A stretch of DNA of 64,000 nucleotides from an uncultured Collinsella sp. (GTDB lineage Bacteria; Actinomycetota; Coriobacteriia; Coriobacteriales; Coriobacteriaceae), in contig UQWS01000003.1 of the NCBI GenBank assembly GCA_900544875.1, forward strand, positions 72,387 to 136,386, given 5' to 3'. How positions within the stretch are numbered: the stretch's first letter is position 1; every line of letters begins with the position of its first letter. Below, piece by piece: positions 33,320 to 42,318 of this stretch. The position numbers were made by a program, and so were the translations under genes. The notes beneath the pieces are model-generated. The model worked only from the letters and a program-made list of their open reading frames with translations, was not told where the DNA came from and made no database searches.

Positions 33320-33345
33320 AGCCCGCTGCCCCTGCGGCGGGCTTT
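33320..33345 (+). terminator. Hairpin between ubiX and the MerR gene
   Basis: GCCCGC and GCGGGC pair around TGCCCCTGCG and are followed by a short TTT run. It may attenuate rather than end transcription into the regulator gene. Confidence 0.45.
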
Positions 33346-33363
33346 GGTGTGTCGGGAGGATCT

Positions 33364-34233
33364 ATGCAGACGGGCATGTATGCGATTAGCGAGATGGCGA
33401 GCTTGTTTAACGTTTCGCGCCAAACGCTCATCTACTACGACAAGATCGGCTTGTTTAAGCCCGCCGTGGTGAACGAAAAGGGCTACCGTTTCTATTCGCC
33501 TACGCAGATCCCGCTCATGCGTCTGATCTGCATGCTTCGCGACCTGGGATTGGAGCTCGACGAGATCGATCGCCTGACCTCGACGTTCGACATTGGAGAG
33601 ATGACAGACCACCTGCGCTCGCGGGTGCAGGCGCTCGACGAGCAGATTGCCGGGCTCAAAGCCGAGCGTGCGAGCGTGCAGGAGCGGCTGAGTTTTTACG
33701 ACGAGGCGGTCTATTGGCGCGAGCGCGAGGGCAAGCCGGAGCTCAAGCAATTCGAGCGTCGCTACGTGGTCTTTGAGGAGTTTCCGGGCGATATCGAGCG
33801 CGGCCGCTCGATGCTTCACCCTACGCTCATGCGGGCAATCCTGCGCATGCGTACGTTGACGGGCACGCGCCCCATGCGCGGTTGGGGCGCCATGCTGCGT
33901 CGCGAGGCGCTGCATTCCGACGACCCCATCGCCGGCGCCGGCTCCTTTGCCGTGCTGCCGCGCGGTGCCGAGGAACTGCTGCCGAGCGATGCTGCCGAGC
34001 TGGCAGAGATCGGCATAGAAGTGCTGCCCGAGGGCACATACCTGTGCATGAGCCGCTGGGGCATGCCGTACGAACCCGAGGGCATCCGCGCCGTCGTGGC
34101 CTGCATGGACAAGCACGCGCTCCAGCCCGTTGGCAACGCTTTCGACTTTTGCTACCTCGATACCACGAGCTACGACGAGTCCCACCAAGAGGACTTCTGC
34201 TGCATCCAAATCCCCGTCGCCCTTCAGATGTGA
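33364..34233 (+). CDS. MerR-family regulator with a C-terminal effector domain
   Basis: 289 residues from the ATG at 33364 (GGGAGGATCT upstream). The N-terminus YAISEMASLFNVSRQTLIYYDKIGLF is the MerR helix-turn-helix and YRFYSPTQIPLMRLICMLRDLGLELDEI continues it (read in parts). A coiled coil lies near residues 80-120, followed by a GyrI/BmrR-like ligand domain with conserved Glu/Tyr. It closes the decarboxylation module and is the obvious candidate for the two 19-bp-spacer promoters at 28331 and 29472. The effector is probably the aromatic acid or a related small molecule. Confidence 0.85.
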   Translation: MQTGMYAISEMASLFNVSRQTLIYYDKIGLFKPAVVNEKGYRFYSPTQIPLMRLICMLRDLGLELDEIDRLTSTFDIGEMTDHLRSRVQALDEQIAGLKAERASVQERLSFYDEAVYWREREGKPELKQFERRYVVFEEFPGDIERGRSMLHPTLMRAILRMRTLTGTRPMRGWGAMLRREALHSDDPIAGAGSFAVLPRGAEELLPSDAAELAEIGIEVLPEGTYLCMSRWGMPYEPEGIRAVVACMDKHALQPVGNAFDFCYLDTTSYDESHQEDFCCIQIPVALQM

Positions 34234-34259
34234 CAAGGGGACAGTCCCTTTGTCACATC
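34227..34259. repeat. Dispersed ACAAAGG palindrome (family 1) over a stop codon
   Basis: GATGTGACAAGGG (from 34227) and CCCTTTGTCACATC (to 34259) form a near-perfect hairpin. The stop codon TGA of the MerR gene (34231-34233) lies inside the left arm. Confidence 0.75.
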
Positions 34260-34270
34260 CACGCCCATTT

Positions 34271-34343
34271 CTTAGAAACTTGCAAAATCTGCAAGTTTCT
34301 AAGGTAACATCTTATAAACTTGCAAAAAATGCAAGTTTATAAG
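34271..34343. promoter_or_regulatory. Two tandem palindromes before the DUF4143 ATPase gene
   Basis: CTTAGAAACTTGCA/TGCAAGTTTCTAAG (34271-34303) and CTTATAAACTTGCA/TGCAAGTTTATAAG (34311-34343) are 14-bp perfect palindromes with five-base loops, spaced exactly 40 bp apart. Both share the core AACTTGCA..TGCAAGTT. They sit 33 bp before the start codon and are likely protein-binding sites or RNA hairpins controlling the gene. Confidence 0.7.
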
Positions 34344-34376
34344 GTTTCACGCCTGGTCGAGCGCTAGGGAGACTCT

Positions 34377-35693
34377 ATGAACATCGTTCGCCGAAGCCGC
34401 TATCTTGATCGACTCATTGCTTTTCAGGATACCGACCTCATCAAAATCGTGACGGGTATACGCCGTTGCGGCAAATCCACGTTATTGGACATGATGAGGG
34501 AGCACCTGGCGCAGCAGGGGGTGCCGGCAGAGCGTTTGCTGACCTTTAAGATGGAATCTCTAGAGTACGCGGGGGTTACAGATTATCTGACGTTTTATCG
34601 CATGGTTCGGGAGCGCGTTGACGGTGTCGATCGCCCCTATCTGTTCTTTGACGAGCTCCAGAATGTCGAGGGTTGGGAAAAGGCGGTCAACTCGCTCCGA
34701 GTGGATTTGCCGTGCGACATCTATGTCACGGGCTCCAATGCCTTTATGCTATCGAGCGAGCTTGCAACGCTTATCTCGGGTAGATATATCGAGGTCAAGA
34801 TGCAGCCCCTCACGTTTGGCGAGTATCTTGATTTTCGCTCGATTGATGCGGTCGTCGCCGAAGGGCTCGGTGAGCGGGTTGAGCTCGTTTCCAAGACGGG
34901 CAATCGCCTTAATTCAAATACCGTGCTTGAGCAGTACATAACCTACGGCGGCATGCCGTTTCTGGCTCATGACGAGCCGAGACGCGAGGCGTGCCGTGAC
35001 TACATCCGCAGCCTCTATCAGACGATTGTCGCGCGCGATATCCTATTGCGCGCGACGCGTAGAGGTCGCGGAGCTATCACCAAGCGCGACGTTCTCGAGC
35101 GGCTCTGTGCGTATCTGGCAGACAACATCTCCAATCAAACCTCGGTCAATAAAATCGTAGGGACGCTCAACGAATCGGCGGGCGGTAAGACCAACGCATC
35201 GACGGTGTCGGCGTATATTGACGCTCTGGAAGAGACGTACCTGTTTACCAAGGTAAAAAGGTATGACGTCAAGGGGCGGGAGCTTCTCAAGACAGGCGGT
35301 AAATATTACATAGCCGATACGGGAATCCGCAGCTATCTTGACGGATATAGAGGCAGCGATAGCGGAAGGATGCTCGAGAACGTTATCTACAACCAGCTTG
35401 TCTTTGAAGGATACGAAGTGTTTTGCGGCCATCTGCGCGCGGGGGAAATCGACTTTGTCGCAATCGGCGAGGGATCGGACCGTAAATATATCCAGGTTAC
35501 CGAACGGATCGATGCCGAGGCGACAAGAGAGCGTGAGCTGCGACCGCTCAAACTAAACACGCTGGGAAAAATCCCTGATTCGTACGAGAAGATCTTGATT
35601 GTCAGGGATGGTGAGCATCCAACAGACATCGACGGCATCAGAATCGTAGGGGCGGCCGATTTCTTGCTGAGAAACAAGATCGCCCACGGCTAA
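34377..35693 (+). CDS. AAA-type ATPase with DUF4143 (intact)
   Basis: 438 residues. Walker A is IVTGIRRCGKSTLLDMM near residue 25, and Walker B-like LFFDELQNVEGWEK lies near residue 85. SNAFMLSSELATLISGRYIEV is the typical sensor block. The C-terminal DUF4143 region ends in a PD-D/EXK-like part (GHLRAGEIDFVAIG, KYIQVTERID). Members are common and of unclear function, often variable between strains, and may act in DNA or mobile-element biology. Two palindromes precede it, and a family 1 repeat follows the stop after 7 bp. Confidence 0.85.
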   Translation: MNIVRRSRYLDRLIAFQDTDLIKIVTGIRRCGKSTLLDMMREHLAQQGVPAERLLTFKMESLEYAGVTDYLTFYRMVRERVDGVDRPYLFFDELQNVEGWEKAVNSLRVDLPCDIYVTGSNAFMLSSELATLISGRYIEVKMQPLTFGEYLDFRSIDAVVAEGLGERVELVSKTGNRLNSNTVLEQYITYGGMPFLAHDEPRREACRDYIRSLYQTIVARDILLRATRRGRGAITKRDVLERLCAYLADNISNQTSVNKIVGTLNESAGGKTNASTVSAYIDALEETYLFTKVKRYDVKGRELLKTGGKYYIADTGIRSYLDGYRGSDSGRMLENVIYNQLVFEGYEVFCGHLRAGEIDFVAIGEGSDRKYIQVTERIDAEATRERELRPLKLNTLGKIPDSYEKILIVRDGEHPTDIDGIRIVGAADFLLRNKIAHG

Positions 35694-35700
35694 ACGCAAA

Positions 35701-35731
35701 ATGTGACAAAGGGATAGTCCCTTTGTTGCAT
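35701..35731. repeat. Dispersed ACAAAGG palindrome (family 1)
   Basis: ATGTGACAAAGGG and CCCTTTGTTGCAT, with two mismatches, start 7 bp after the ATPase stop codon. Confidence 0.7.
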
Positions 35732-35807
35732 TCCATGCGAGCTGCCGTGTCATATGGGGGTATAAGGCTAGCAAGTGTTTATTTGCGAGGCCTAAGGGGC
35801 GCCCCGT

Positions 35808-36692
35808 ATGGATATCGATAGCTTTGAATGGTGGTATAGCGAGGGCGAGGCTCCAGATGAGGGGTGGGATGAGCCTTTGCCAAGTGACGAGTCGGGCGAC
35901 GGGCCCGATGCGGGTTCTAATGCCGACACCACGGCCGAATCCGCTGCCGCTGACCAGGACTCCGACCCCGCCGCGCCCCTGACCTTCGAGCAGGCCTGGG
36001 CCCAGGCCGAGGCCGACGAGGCCAAGGCCGATGCCACGGCCACGCTGGGTGAGCCAGCCGATATGTCCATCTCGCCGGCCAAGACCCCGCAGCCGCGCCA
36101 CACCATCGACCCCGGCAGCACGGCATCCTTCAGCATACTCGACGTGCCCGCGCAGGGTGCCCAGGCGCCCGCCCCCACGCATCGCCCCAACCTGGCTCGC
36201 GAGGAAGACGCGGCCCGCCGCTCACCGCTCGGCCCCATCCTCATCGCCTTCATGGCCGGCGTCATCGCTTGTTCGGCGATCGGAAATGTCTGGAGCCACG
36301 TGGAGCAACAGCGCAAAGACGCCGCCAAGGTCGAGATGTCTGTCGAGCAATCGCTCAGCCGTACGCGCTCGGTGCATGTGTCGGTCGAGGTCAAGGACGG
36401 TGCGACGTGGGATACCGCGCGCGGCGACAGCCAGATGCTCGTCCATATCGTGGGCCGCACGCTCAAGGGGCGGGCGATTGACGAGTATCAATATGTCAAC
36501 TCCGCTGGCGACGGCATCGAACTCAAGCCCGGTGACTACGAGCTCACCGTCGATGAACCGCCCGTCGCCACCGACGGCACGCGCTTCCGTGCCTCAAAGC
36601 GCATGGTTCCCGTGAGCTTTAACTCGCAGGCGCCCGATACGGTCGACACCACGCCGCAGGGCGGGTTCGACCTTTACGCGATTGCTCAATAA
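35808..36692 (+). CDS. Unknown single-pass membrane protein with an acidic N-terminal region
   Basis: 294 residues. The first 140 are very acidic and low in complexity (many Asp, Glu, Ala, Pro), with a DIDSFEWWYSEGE start. One membrane helix (PILIAFMAGVIACSAIGNVW) lies at about 143-162. The C-terminal 130 residues form a likely extracellular domain with beta-strand pattern (RSVHVSVEVKDG, MLVHIVGRTLKG). No family is recognised. Orientation suggests an inside-acidic, outside-domain topology. It is probably monocistronic. Confidence 0.65.
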   Translation: MDIDSFEWWYSEGEAPDEGWDEPLPSDESGDGPDAGSNADTTAESAAADQDSDPAAPLTFEQAWAQAEADEAKADATATLGEPADMSISPAKTPQPRHTIDPGSTASFSILDVPAQGAQAPAPTHRPNLAREEDAARRSPLGPILIAFMAGVIACSAIGNVWSHVEQQRKDAAKVEMSVEQSLSRTRSVHVSVEVKDGATWDTARGDSQMLVHIVGRTLKGRAIDEYQYVNSAGDGIELKPGDYELTVDEPPVATDGTRFRASKRMVPVSFNSQAPDTVDTTPQGGFDLYAIAQ

Positions 36693-36771
36693 CTGCGCCT
36701 GCCGTCCCGTCCCGCCGCCAAGAGTGGGACAATAGCCCTCGACACTGTTGTTTACTTTTGGAGGAAGTAGC

Positions 36772-37665
36772 ATGTCCACCGTCACTACCATCAAGCGCGG
36801 CGGCCTTACCGCTGTCATCGATTCCATGGGCGCCCAGCTCACGAGCCTTGCCCTCAACGGCAACGAGTATCTGTGGCAGGGCGACCCGGCCTTTTGGGGC
36901 AAGCATGCGCCGATTCTGTTCCCCATCGTGGGTTCGCTGCGCAACAACACGGCAACGTCTGCGGCCGGCACCTGCGAGATGCCGCGCCACGGCCTCGCTC
37001 GCATTGTCGAGCACAAGCTGGTCGAGGTTTCGGATAACGGCTCGTCTGTCACCTACGAGATTACCGACACGCCCGAGTCGCTCAAGGCCTTCCCGTTCCA
37101 CTTTAAGCTCAACATGACCTATGCCCTGACCGGCGACGCCACGCTTACCCAGACCTTTGCCGTTACGAACACCGGCGACGTGGACCTGCCGTTCTCGGTG
37201 GGCGGCCACCCTGCATTTAACGTGCCCGCCCCCGGTGCCGAGGACGAGGCATTCGAGGATTACGAGCTGGCGTTTACCGAGGCTTGGACCAACGAGGCTC
37301 CCATCATCACGCCCGATGGCCTCATGACGTTTGAGGGTAGCTACAAGGCGCCCGATAACTCTGACGTGCTGCCCATCACGCACCGCAGCTTCGATAACGA
37401 TGCCATCATGTTCACCGATACCCCGGGTTCCACGCTCACGCTGCGCGGCCGCAAGTCGGGCCACGGCGTCAAGATCGACTTTGAGGGCTTTAAGTACATC
37501 GGCGTGTGGTCCGCTGCCAACGACGCCCCGTTTGTGGCGCTCGAGCCCTGGACCGGTCACACCACCATGGACACCGAGGACGACGTCTTTGAGCACAAGG
37601 TCAACACCATTACCTTGGCTCCCGGCGCCACCGACAAGCGCTCCTTTAGCGTTACCCTGCTCTAG
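36772..37665 (+). CDS. Aldose 1-epimerase family protein (LacX-like)
   Basis: 297 residues from the ATG at 36772 (GGAGGAAGTAGC upstream). The family pattern is clear: YLWQGDPAFWGKHAPILFPIVGSLRN, then MPRHGLAR with the conserved His, SVGGHPAFNVP and the late FVALEPWTGHT with the catalytic Glu. Members interconvert anomers of hexoses or hexose-6-phosphates. The LacX branch has broad or unknown substrates. Copy B of the family 2 repeat starts at its stop codon. Confidence 0.87.
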   Translation: MSTVTTIKRGGLTAVIDSMGAQLTSLALNGNEYLWQGDPAFWGKHAPILFPIVGSLRNNTATSAAGTCEMPRHGLARIVEHKLVEVSDNGSSVTYEITDTPESLKAFPFHFKLNMTYALTGDATLTQTFAVTNTGDVDLPFSVGGHPAFNVPAPGAEDEAFEDYELAFTEAWTNEAPIITPDGLMTFEGSYKAPDNSDVLPITHRSFDNDAIMFTDTPGSTLTLRGRKSGHGVKIDFEGFKYIGVWSAANDAPFVALEPWTGHTTMDTEDDVFEHKVNTITLAPGATDKRSFSVTLL

Positions 37666-37786
37666 GGGTTCCGCCGTTCTAACGAACGGCGGACCGGTCG
37701 ACGCTGCGCGCCACCCAGAGCGACAATTTGTCATTCAAAAGGCAAGGCACGACCAGAAGGTCTATGCCTTGCCTTTTTTATGCCAA
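37666..37786. repeat. Dispersed element family 2, copy B
   Basis: Hairpin 1 TCCGCCGTTC (37670-37679)/GAACGGCGGA (37684-37693), then CGACGCTGCGCG, the GACAATTTGTCATTCAA block, and a terminator-like hairpin 37737-37779 (AAAAGGCAAGGCA with TGCCTTGCCTTTT) whose loop itself pairs as GACC.AGAA.GGTC. It begins directly after the epimerase stop codon. Confidence 0.75.
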
Positions 37787-37922
37787 GCGGTGCATGGGGG
37801 GCAGGCTGCTTTGCGCCAATCGTCCTCGCGTGTCTATTAATTTTTCGCGCACATGCCGCGCTGCTGGTTGCGGGCGTATATCCTGTCTTATTGTCAGTAA
37901 GGCAAAATAGGGAAGGCACCAG

Positions 37923-38849
37923 ATGCAACCTCGGCAACAGCGCGGCATGCAGGCCCAGCCGGTATGCAGCCGTCGCATCTTTTTGGGTAGCGCTCTCGCT
38001 GCGAGCGCTTCCGTCGTCGCCGGCGCGCTCGCCGGCTGTCAGCGCCCGTCCACGCTCAAGGTGGTTCAGCCCACGACGGGCGGCGGTCGCGACGACCTGT
38101 CCGATTCCGTGATCGGCAAGGACAAGATCCGCATTGGCATGGAGGCGGCCTACGCCCCGTACAACTGGCAGGTTTCCGAGGCCAGCGAGTTCACCATCCC
38201 CATCGACAACGTGCAGGGCGCCTATGCCGATGGCTACGACGTGCAGATCGCCAAGATCGTCTGCAAGGCCCTCGGTGGCGAGCCCGTTGCCGTCAAGCAG
38301 AGCTTCTCGGGCCTTATCGATTCGCTCAACAACGGCCAGATCGACCTCATCATCGCCGGCATGAGCGCTACGCCCGAGCGCGAAGAGTCCGTCGGTTTTT
38401 CCGACCCGTACTTCATTGGCTACTTTGGCCTGTTCGTAAAAGAGGGCTCGCCCTACCAGAACGCCACCAAGCTCAGCGACTTCAGTGGTGCCACGGTGCT
38501 CGGCCAAAAGGACACCATGCTCGATACCGTCATCGACGAGATCCCGGGCGTTGTCCACAAGAACCCGGTCGACTCCGTCCCCACGGTGTTTTCGAACCTG
38601 CTGCAGGGCACGTGCGACGCCGTGACCTATAACACCGAGAACGAGAAGGGCTATATGGCCCAAAATCCGGGCATTGTCCCCATTCATTTTGCCGAGGGCG
38701 AGGGCTTTAAGCAGGAGGTCACGACAAACGTCGGCTGCCGCAAGGGCTCGGACAAGCTGCTTAAGCTCATCGACAAGACACTCAAGGGCATTAGCCAAGA
38801 GGAGCGCGACCAAATGTGGGACGCGTGCCTCGACCGTCAGCCGGCATAG
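37923..38849 (+). CDS. Amino-acid ABC transporter substrate-binding lipoprotein
   Basis: 308 residues. The N-terminus has a Tat-like SRRIFLGSALAAS stretch and the lipobox LAGCQ near residue 38. The mature part is a family 3 solute-binding protein: IRIGMEAAYAPYNWQV, GYDVQIAKIVCKAL, SFSGLIDSLNNGQIDLIIAGMSATPER and DTMLDTVI. It binds a polar amino acid or related compound outside the membrane. It is the first gene of a three-gene importer, 9 bp before the permease. The ligand is not identifiable. Confidence 0.9.
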   Translation: MQPRQQRGMQAQPVCSRRIFLGSALAASASVVAGALAGCQRPSTLKVVQPTTGGGRDDLSDSVIGKDKIRIGMEAAYAPYNWQVSEASEFTIPIDNVQGAYADGYDVQIAKIVCKALGGEPVAVKQSFSGLIDSLNNGQIDLIIAGMSATPEREESVGFSDPYFIGYFGLFVKEGSPYQNATKLSDFSGATVLGQKDTMLDTVIDEIPGVVHKNPVDSVPTVFSNLLQGTCDAVTYNTENEKGYMAQNPGIVPIHFAEGEGFKQEVTTNVGCRKGSDKLLKLIDKTLKGISQEERDQMWDACLDRQPA

Positions 38850-38858
38850 GGAGGCAGC

Positions 38859-40007
38859 ATGAAAACCATCAATCGCCTGGCCTCCTTTATCAAGGCCGAC
38901 CACCGTTATGTATACCTGGGCACGAGCGTTATCGCGGCGCTCGGCCTGGCGTTTAGCCAACGCAACCCCACGTCGCTGAGCTTCTTGGCGCCTACGGGCG
39001 TGTTCCAAGACTGCCTCTGGGCGATCCTTTGGGCGTGGTTCGTCGTGTCGGCGGCGGCGCTGGCCACCAAGCTTATGCACTGGAGCGACTATCGCGTAAA
39101 GTCGCCGTTCGCATCCGAGCGTTGCCGTCGTGACGCACGCCTGGGCAGCTACGTCGTGGTCGCCATCGCGGCAGTTTTCTTTATCGACCGCTGCGTCATG
39201 TCGTTTATCGACCTGGTACAGGTGAGTATTGTCTCGGACTCCAACCCCAGCGACTTTTTGTCGAGCCTGGTCTACATGACCTACAAGAGCGGGGACTTCT
39301 TCATTCGCGGTATCGAGATCACCATCGCGCTTGCCACCTTCGGCACCGTCATTGCCTTTTTCCTGGCGCTGCTTTTTGTGTTCCTGCGCATTCAGACCTT
39401 CGATCGCGTGGACAACGACCTGGTGCGCTTCTTTAAGAGTATCGGCCGCGGCTTTGCGACCGTCTACTCCACCATCGTGCGCGGCACGCCCATGATGGTC
39501 CAGGGTCTGCTCATCTATTACGCGGGCTTCACCGTTTTGCGCGGCATGGGCTTCGAGACCGCTCAGGCCAACCAGATTTGGAGCACCTTCACCGCCGGCC
39601 TCGTTACCATCTCGCTCAACTCCACCGCCTACATGATGGAGGTCCTGCGCGGCGGCATCGAGTCCATCGATCCCGGCCAGGCCGAGGCAGCACGCTCGCT
39701 GGGCCTGTCGCAGTGGCAAGCCATGCGCAAAGTCGTGTTCCCCCAGGGCATTAAAAACGCGATCCCGGCGCTCACCAACGAGCTCATCATCAACATCAAG
39801 GACTCGTCGGTGCTCTCGGTCATCGGCGTGTTCGACCTCATGTACGCCACCACCACCGTCGCCGGCGTGTACTACCGCCAGATGGAGGTCTACTGCGTGG
39901 CGCTCGTGGTCTACCTGATCCTGACGCTCGTGGCGAGCCGCCTGCTCGAGGCCTTTGGCAAAAAGCTCGGCGCCGAGGCTCCGGTCACGCTGCCCAGCTC
40001 CAACTAG
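38859..40007 (+). CDS. Amino-acid ABC transporter permease
   Basis: 382 residues, long for HisM-type permeases because of an N-terminal region with extra helices (about 20-150) that may be a second membrane segment. The C-terminal permease core reads [19 protein letters not shown] and, in the EAA loop, [28 protein letters not shown]. Start ATG 38859 follows GGGAGGCAGC. It forms the membrane channel of the importer with the binding protein upstream and the ATPase downstream. Confidence 0.9.
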   Translation: MKTINRLASFIKADHRYVYLGTSVIAALGLAFSQRNPTSLSFLAPTGVFQDCLWAILWAWFVVSAAALATKLMHWSDYRVKSPFASERCRRDARLGSYVVVAIAAVFFIDRCVMSFIDLVQVSIVSDSNPSDFLSSLVYMTYKSGDFFIRGIEITIALATFGTVIAFFLALLFVFLRIQTFDRVDNDLVRFFKSIGRGFATVYSTIVRGTPMMVQGLLIYYAGFTVLRGMGFETAQANQIWSTFTAGLVTISLNSTAYMMEVLRGGIESIDPGQAEAARSLGLSQWQAMRKVVFPQGIKNAIPALTNELIINIKDSSVLSVIGVFDLMYATTTVAGVYYRQMEVYCVALVVYLILTLVASRLLEAFGKKLGAEAPVTLPSSN

Positions 40008-40029
40008 GCTTAAGACGAGGAGAATCATC

Positions 40030-40815
40030 ATGGCAGATACCGCCATTACCGGCGTTGCGGCCGCCGCACAGACCAATGAGCCGCTCATCCGCGTCGAGGG
40101 CCTGCGCAAGAGCTTCGGCTCGCTCGAGGTGCTCAAGGGCATCGACCTGTCCGTTAACCCCGGCGAGGTCGTCACCATTATCGGCGCCTCGGGCTCGGGC
40201 AAGTCGACCTTCCTGCGCTGCCTCAACCTGCTCGAGACCCCGGACGCGGGCCACATCTGGTTCCACGGTCAGGACCTTACGGCCGAGCGCTGCAATATCA
40301 ATAAGCTGCGCGAGGACATCGGCATGGTGTTTCAGGGCTTTAACCTGTTCAACAACATGGACGTGCTCGACAACTGCACGCTCGCGCCCGTCACGCTCAA
40401 AAAGATGAGCAAGGCCGAGGCTGAAAAAATTGCGATGGAGCATCTGACGAGCGTGGGGCTCGAAAAGTTCGCGCACGCCGCTGTGGGTCGCCTGTCCGGT
40501 GGCCAAAAGCAGCGCGTGGCCATCGCCCGCTCCCTGTGCATGAATCCGCAGATCATGCTGTTCGACGAGCCGACTTCGGCACTCGACCCCGAGATCGTGG
40601 GAGAGGTGCTCGAGGTCATGCGCAAGCTCGCCGCCGACGGCATGACCATGGTCGTCGTTACGCACGAGATGGCCTTTGCCCGCACGGTGTCCGACCGTGT
40701 GGTCTTTATGGACAAGGGCGTGGTGCTCGAGGATGCCGCGCCGGCGGAGCTCTTTGGCAACCCCAAACACCAGCGTACCCGCGAGTTCCTCTCGCGTTAT
40801 CTCGAGGACAAATAG
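40030..40815 (+). CDS. Amino-acid ABC transporter ATP-binding protein
   Basis: 261 residues from the ATG at 40030. Walker [20 protein letters not shown]-loop [12 protein letters not shown], signature [18 protein letters not shown], Walker [15 protein letters not shown] and H-loop VVTHEMAFA are all intact, typical of the GlnQ/HisP group. It energises the importer of the two genes before it. It is the last gene, and a short terminator-like GC stem (GGCCGCTCC/GGGGCGGCC) follows at 40840-40862. Confidence 0.93.
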   Translation: MADTAITGVAAAAQTNEPLIRVEGLRKSFGSLEVLKGIDLSVNPGEVVTIIGASGSGKSTFLRCLNLLETPDAGHIWFHGQDLTAERCNINKLREDIGMVFQGFNLFNNMDVLDNCTLAPVTLKKMSKAEAEKIAMEHLTSVGLEKFAHAAVGRLSGGQKQRVAIARSLCMNPQIMLFDEPTSALDPEIVGEVLEVMRKLAADGMTMVVVTHEMAFARTVSDRVVFMDKGVVLEDAAPAELFGNPKHQRTREFLSRYLEDK

Positions 40816-40887
40816 CCGACCGCAAACGCTTACGTGGCAGGGCCGCTCCGGTGGGGCGGCCCTCGTCATCACAATCGAAAGGATGTC

Positions 40888-42303
40888 ATGGCCGAGGTTT
40901 GGCGCTTCTTTGCGCATGAGGATGATTTTGCCGGTATAGACGAGGCCGGCGCATGCGAGCGCCTGGGCCGCGTGCTGTCGTTTCCGACCATTTCGAGCAT
41001 GGATACCGAGGCAGTGGACTGGCAGCCGTTCGACGACCTGCGCGCCTATATGCAGCAGGCCTGGCCGCACGTATTTGCGGCGGGCGAGGTCGAGCTTATT
41101 GACCATTCGCTGCTGGTGGCGCTTGCCGGCAGCGATCCAGCTCTTAAGCCCGTTATGCTCATGGGCCACATGGATGTGGTTCCCGTGGTGCCGGGTACCG
41201 AGGCCGACTGGACGCACGCCCCCTTTAGCGGGTACGTGGACGACACCTACATCTGGGGCCGCGGCGCGATCGACATGAAGGACCAGGTCGCAGGCATTCT
41301 CGAGGCCGTCGAGTATGCGCTGGCACACGGTTGGCAGCACGAGCGCACGCTGCTCCTGGCCTTTGGCCAGGACGAGGAGACTACGCAGTACGGCGCAGGC
41401 GCCATCGGCCGCGCGCTCGAGGAGCGCGGCATTGAGCTTGAGTACCTGATCGACGAGGGTGACTACCGCATCGTTCCAGCTGCCGAGTACGGCGCGGGCG
41501 AGGGCCGGCTTATGCATGCCGACCTTGCCGAGAAGGGCTACGCCGATATTGTGCTCAAGACGAAGAGTGAGGGCGGGCATTCGTCCAACCCCTACGGCGG
41601 CACATCGCTCGAGGTGCTGAGCCGTGCCATCACCGCAATCTGCGATATCGAATGGCCGACGCGCGTCACGGACCTGCTTGCCGCACAGCTCGTCGAGCTG
41701 GGGCTTTACACGGCCGACGAGATTGCCTCCAACAAGGACACCATCGTGCGCGAGTGCCTCGCCAGCAAGAAGCTCTATCCGCTGGTGACGACCACCTGCG
41801 CGCCCACGCAGATCGAGGGTGGCAGCACCGGCGCCAACGTAATGCCGCAGGATATGTGGGCCAACATTAACTTCCGCATGCTCGAGGGCACGAGCGTGGC
41901 CGACGTTGTGGCGCGCTGCCGCGAGGCGGTTGCCGCGGCGGGCCTTGCCGGACGTGTGGAGGTCGAACTTGGCCCCGGCAGCTCCGAGCCTTCGCCGTCC
42001 CCGCGCGTTGGTGGACCGGGACTCGAGGCCGTTCGCGCCATCGCCGCCCGCTATTTCCGTGATCCAAAGGGGACGGAGGAAAACGGATCATTCGAGCCGT
42101 TGGCGATTGTCCCCTCGACCGTGATCGGCGCGACCGACGCTGCCAACTACCAGCGCATTTGCTCCGAGTGCATTCGCTTCTCGGCCTTTGTGGTCGACGA
42201 TGACGAGTGCGACCGCGGCGTCCACGGCACCAACGAGCGCATCACCCGCCGCGCCTACCTCCAGGGCGTGCGCTTCCTCATCGCCCTGCTCCATACGCTC
42301 TAG
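40888..42303 (+). CDS. M20-family metallopeptidase (dipeptidase/ArgE-DapE-like)
   Basis: 471 residues from the ATG at 40888. Metal site: MGHMDVVPV, GRGAIDMKDQ (bridging Asp), GQDEETTQYGAGAIG and a late His-containing FVVDDDECDRGVHGTNERI. A dimerisation lid lies in the middle with GGHSSNPYGG. It probably hydrolyses small peptides or N-acyl amino acids, in the cytoplasm. It follows the amino-acid importer by 70 bp and may process imported material. Residues about 390-402 (FRDPKGTEENGSF) are encoded by a segment resembling the intergenic family 3 repeat. Confidence 0.87.
   Translation: MAEVWRFFAHEDDFAGIDEAGACERLGRVLSFPTISSMDTEAVDWQPFDDLRAYMQQAWPHVFAAGEVELIDHSLLVALAGSDPALKPVMLMGHMDVVPVVPGTEADWTHAPFSGYVDDTYIWGRGAIDMKDQVAGILEAVEYALAHGWQHERTLLLAFGQDEETTQYGAGAIGRALEERGIELEYLIDEGDYRIVPAAEYGAGEGRLMHADLAEKGYADIVLKTKSEGGHSSNPYGGTSLEVLSRAITAICDIEWPTRVTDLLAAQLVELGLYTADEIASNKDTIVRECLASKKLYPLVTTTCAPTQIEGGSTGANVMPQDMWANINFRMLEGTSVADVVARCREAVAAAGLAGRVEVELGPGSSEPSPSPRVGGPGLEAVRAIAARYFRDPKGTEENGSFEPLAIVPSTVIGATDAANYQRICSECIRFSAFVVDDDECDRGVHGTNERITRRAYLQGVRFLIALLHTL
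42064..42089. repeat. Repeat-like segment inside the M20 peptidase gene
   Basis: TGATCC (from 42060) and GGATCA (to 42090) flank AAAGGGGACGGAGGAAAAC. The GGGGACGGAGGAAAA core also occurs in the intergenic repeat at 23158-23172. It is in frame and adds about ten residues. Confidence 0.5.
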
Positions 42304-42318
42304 CCAAAAAGCAAGCCC

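Noticed and set aside
37731..40256. An 841-codon open frame on the minus strand
   Set aside because: It runs antisense to a complete amino-acid importer and has no recognisable domain.
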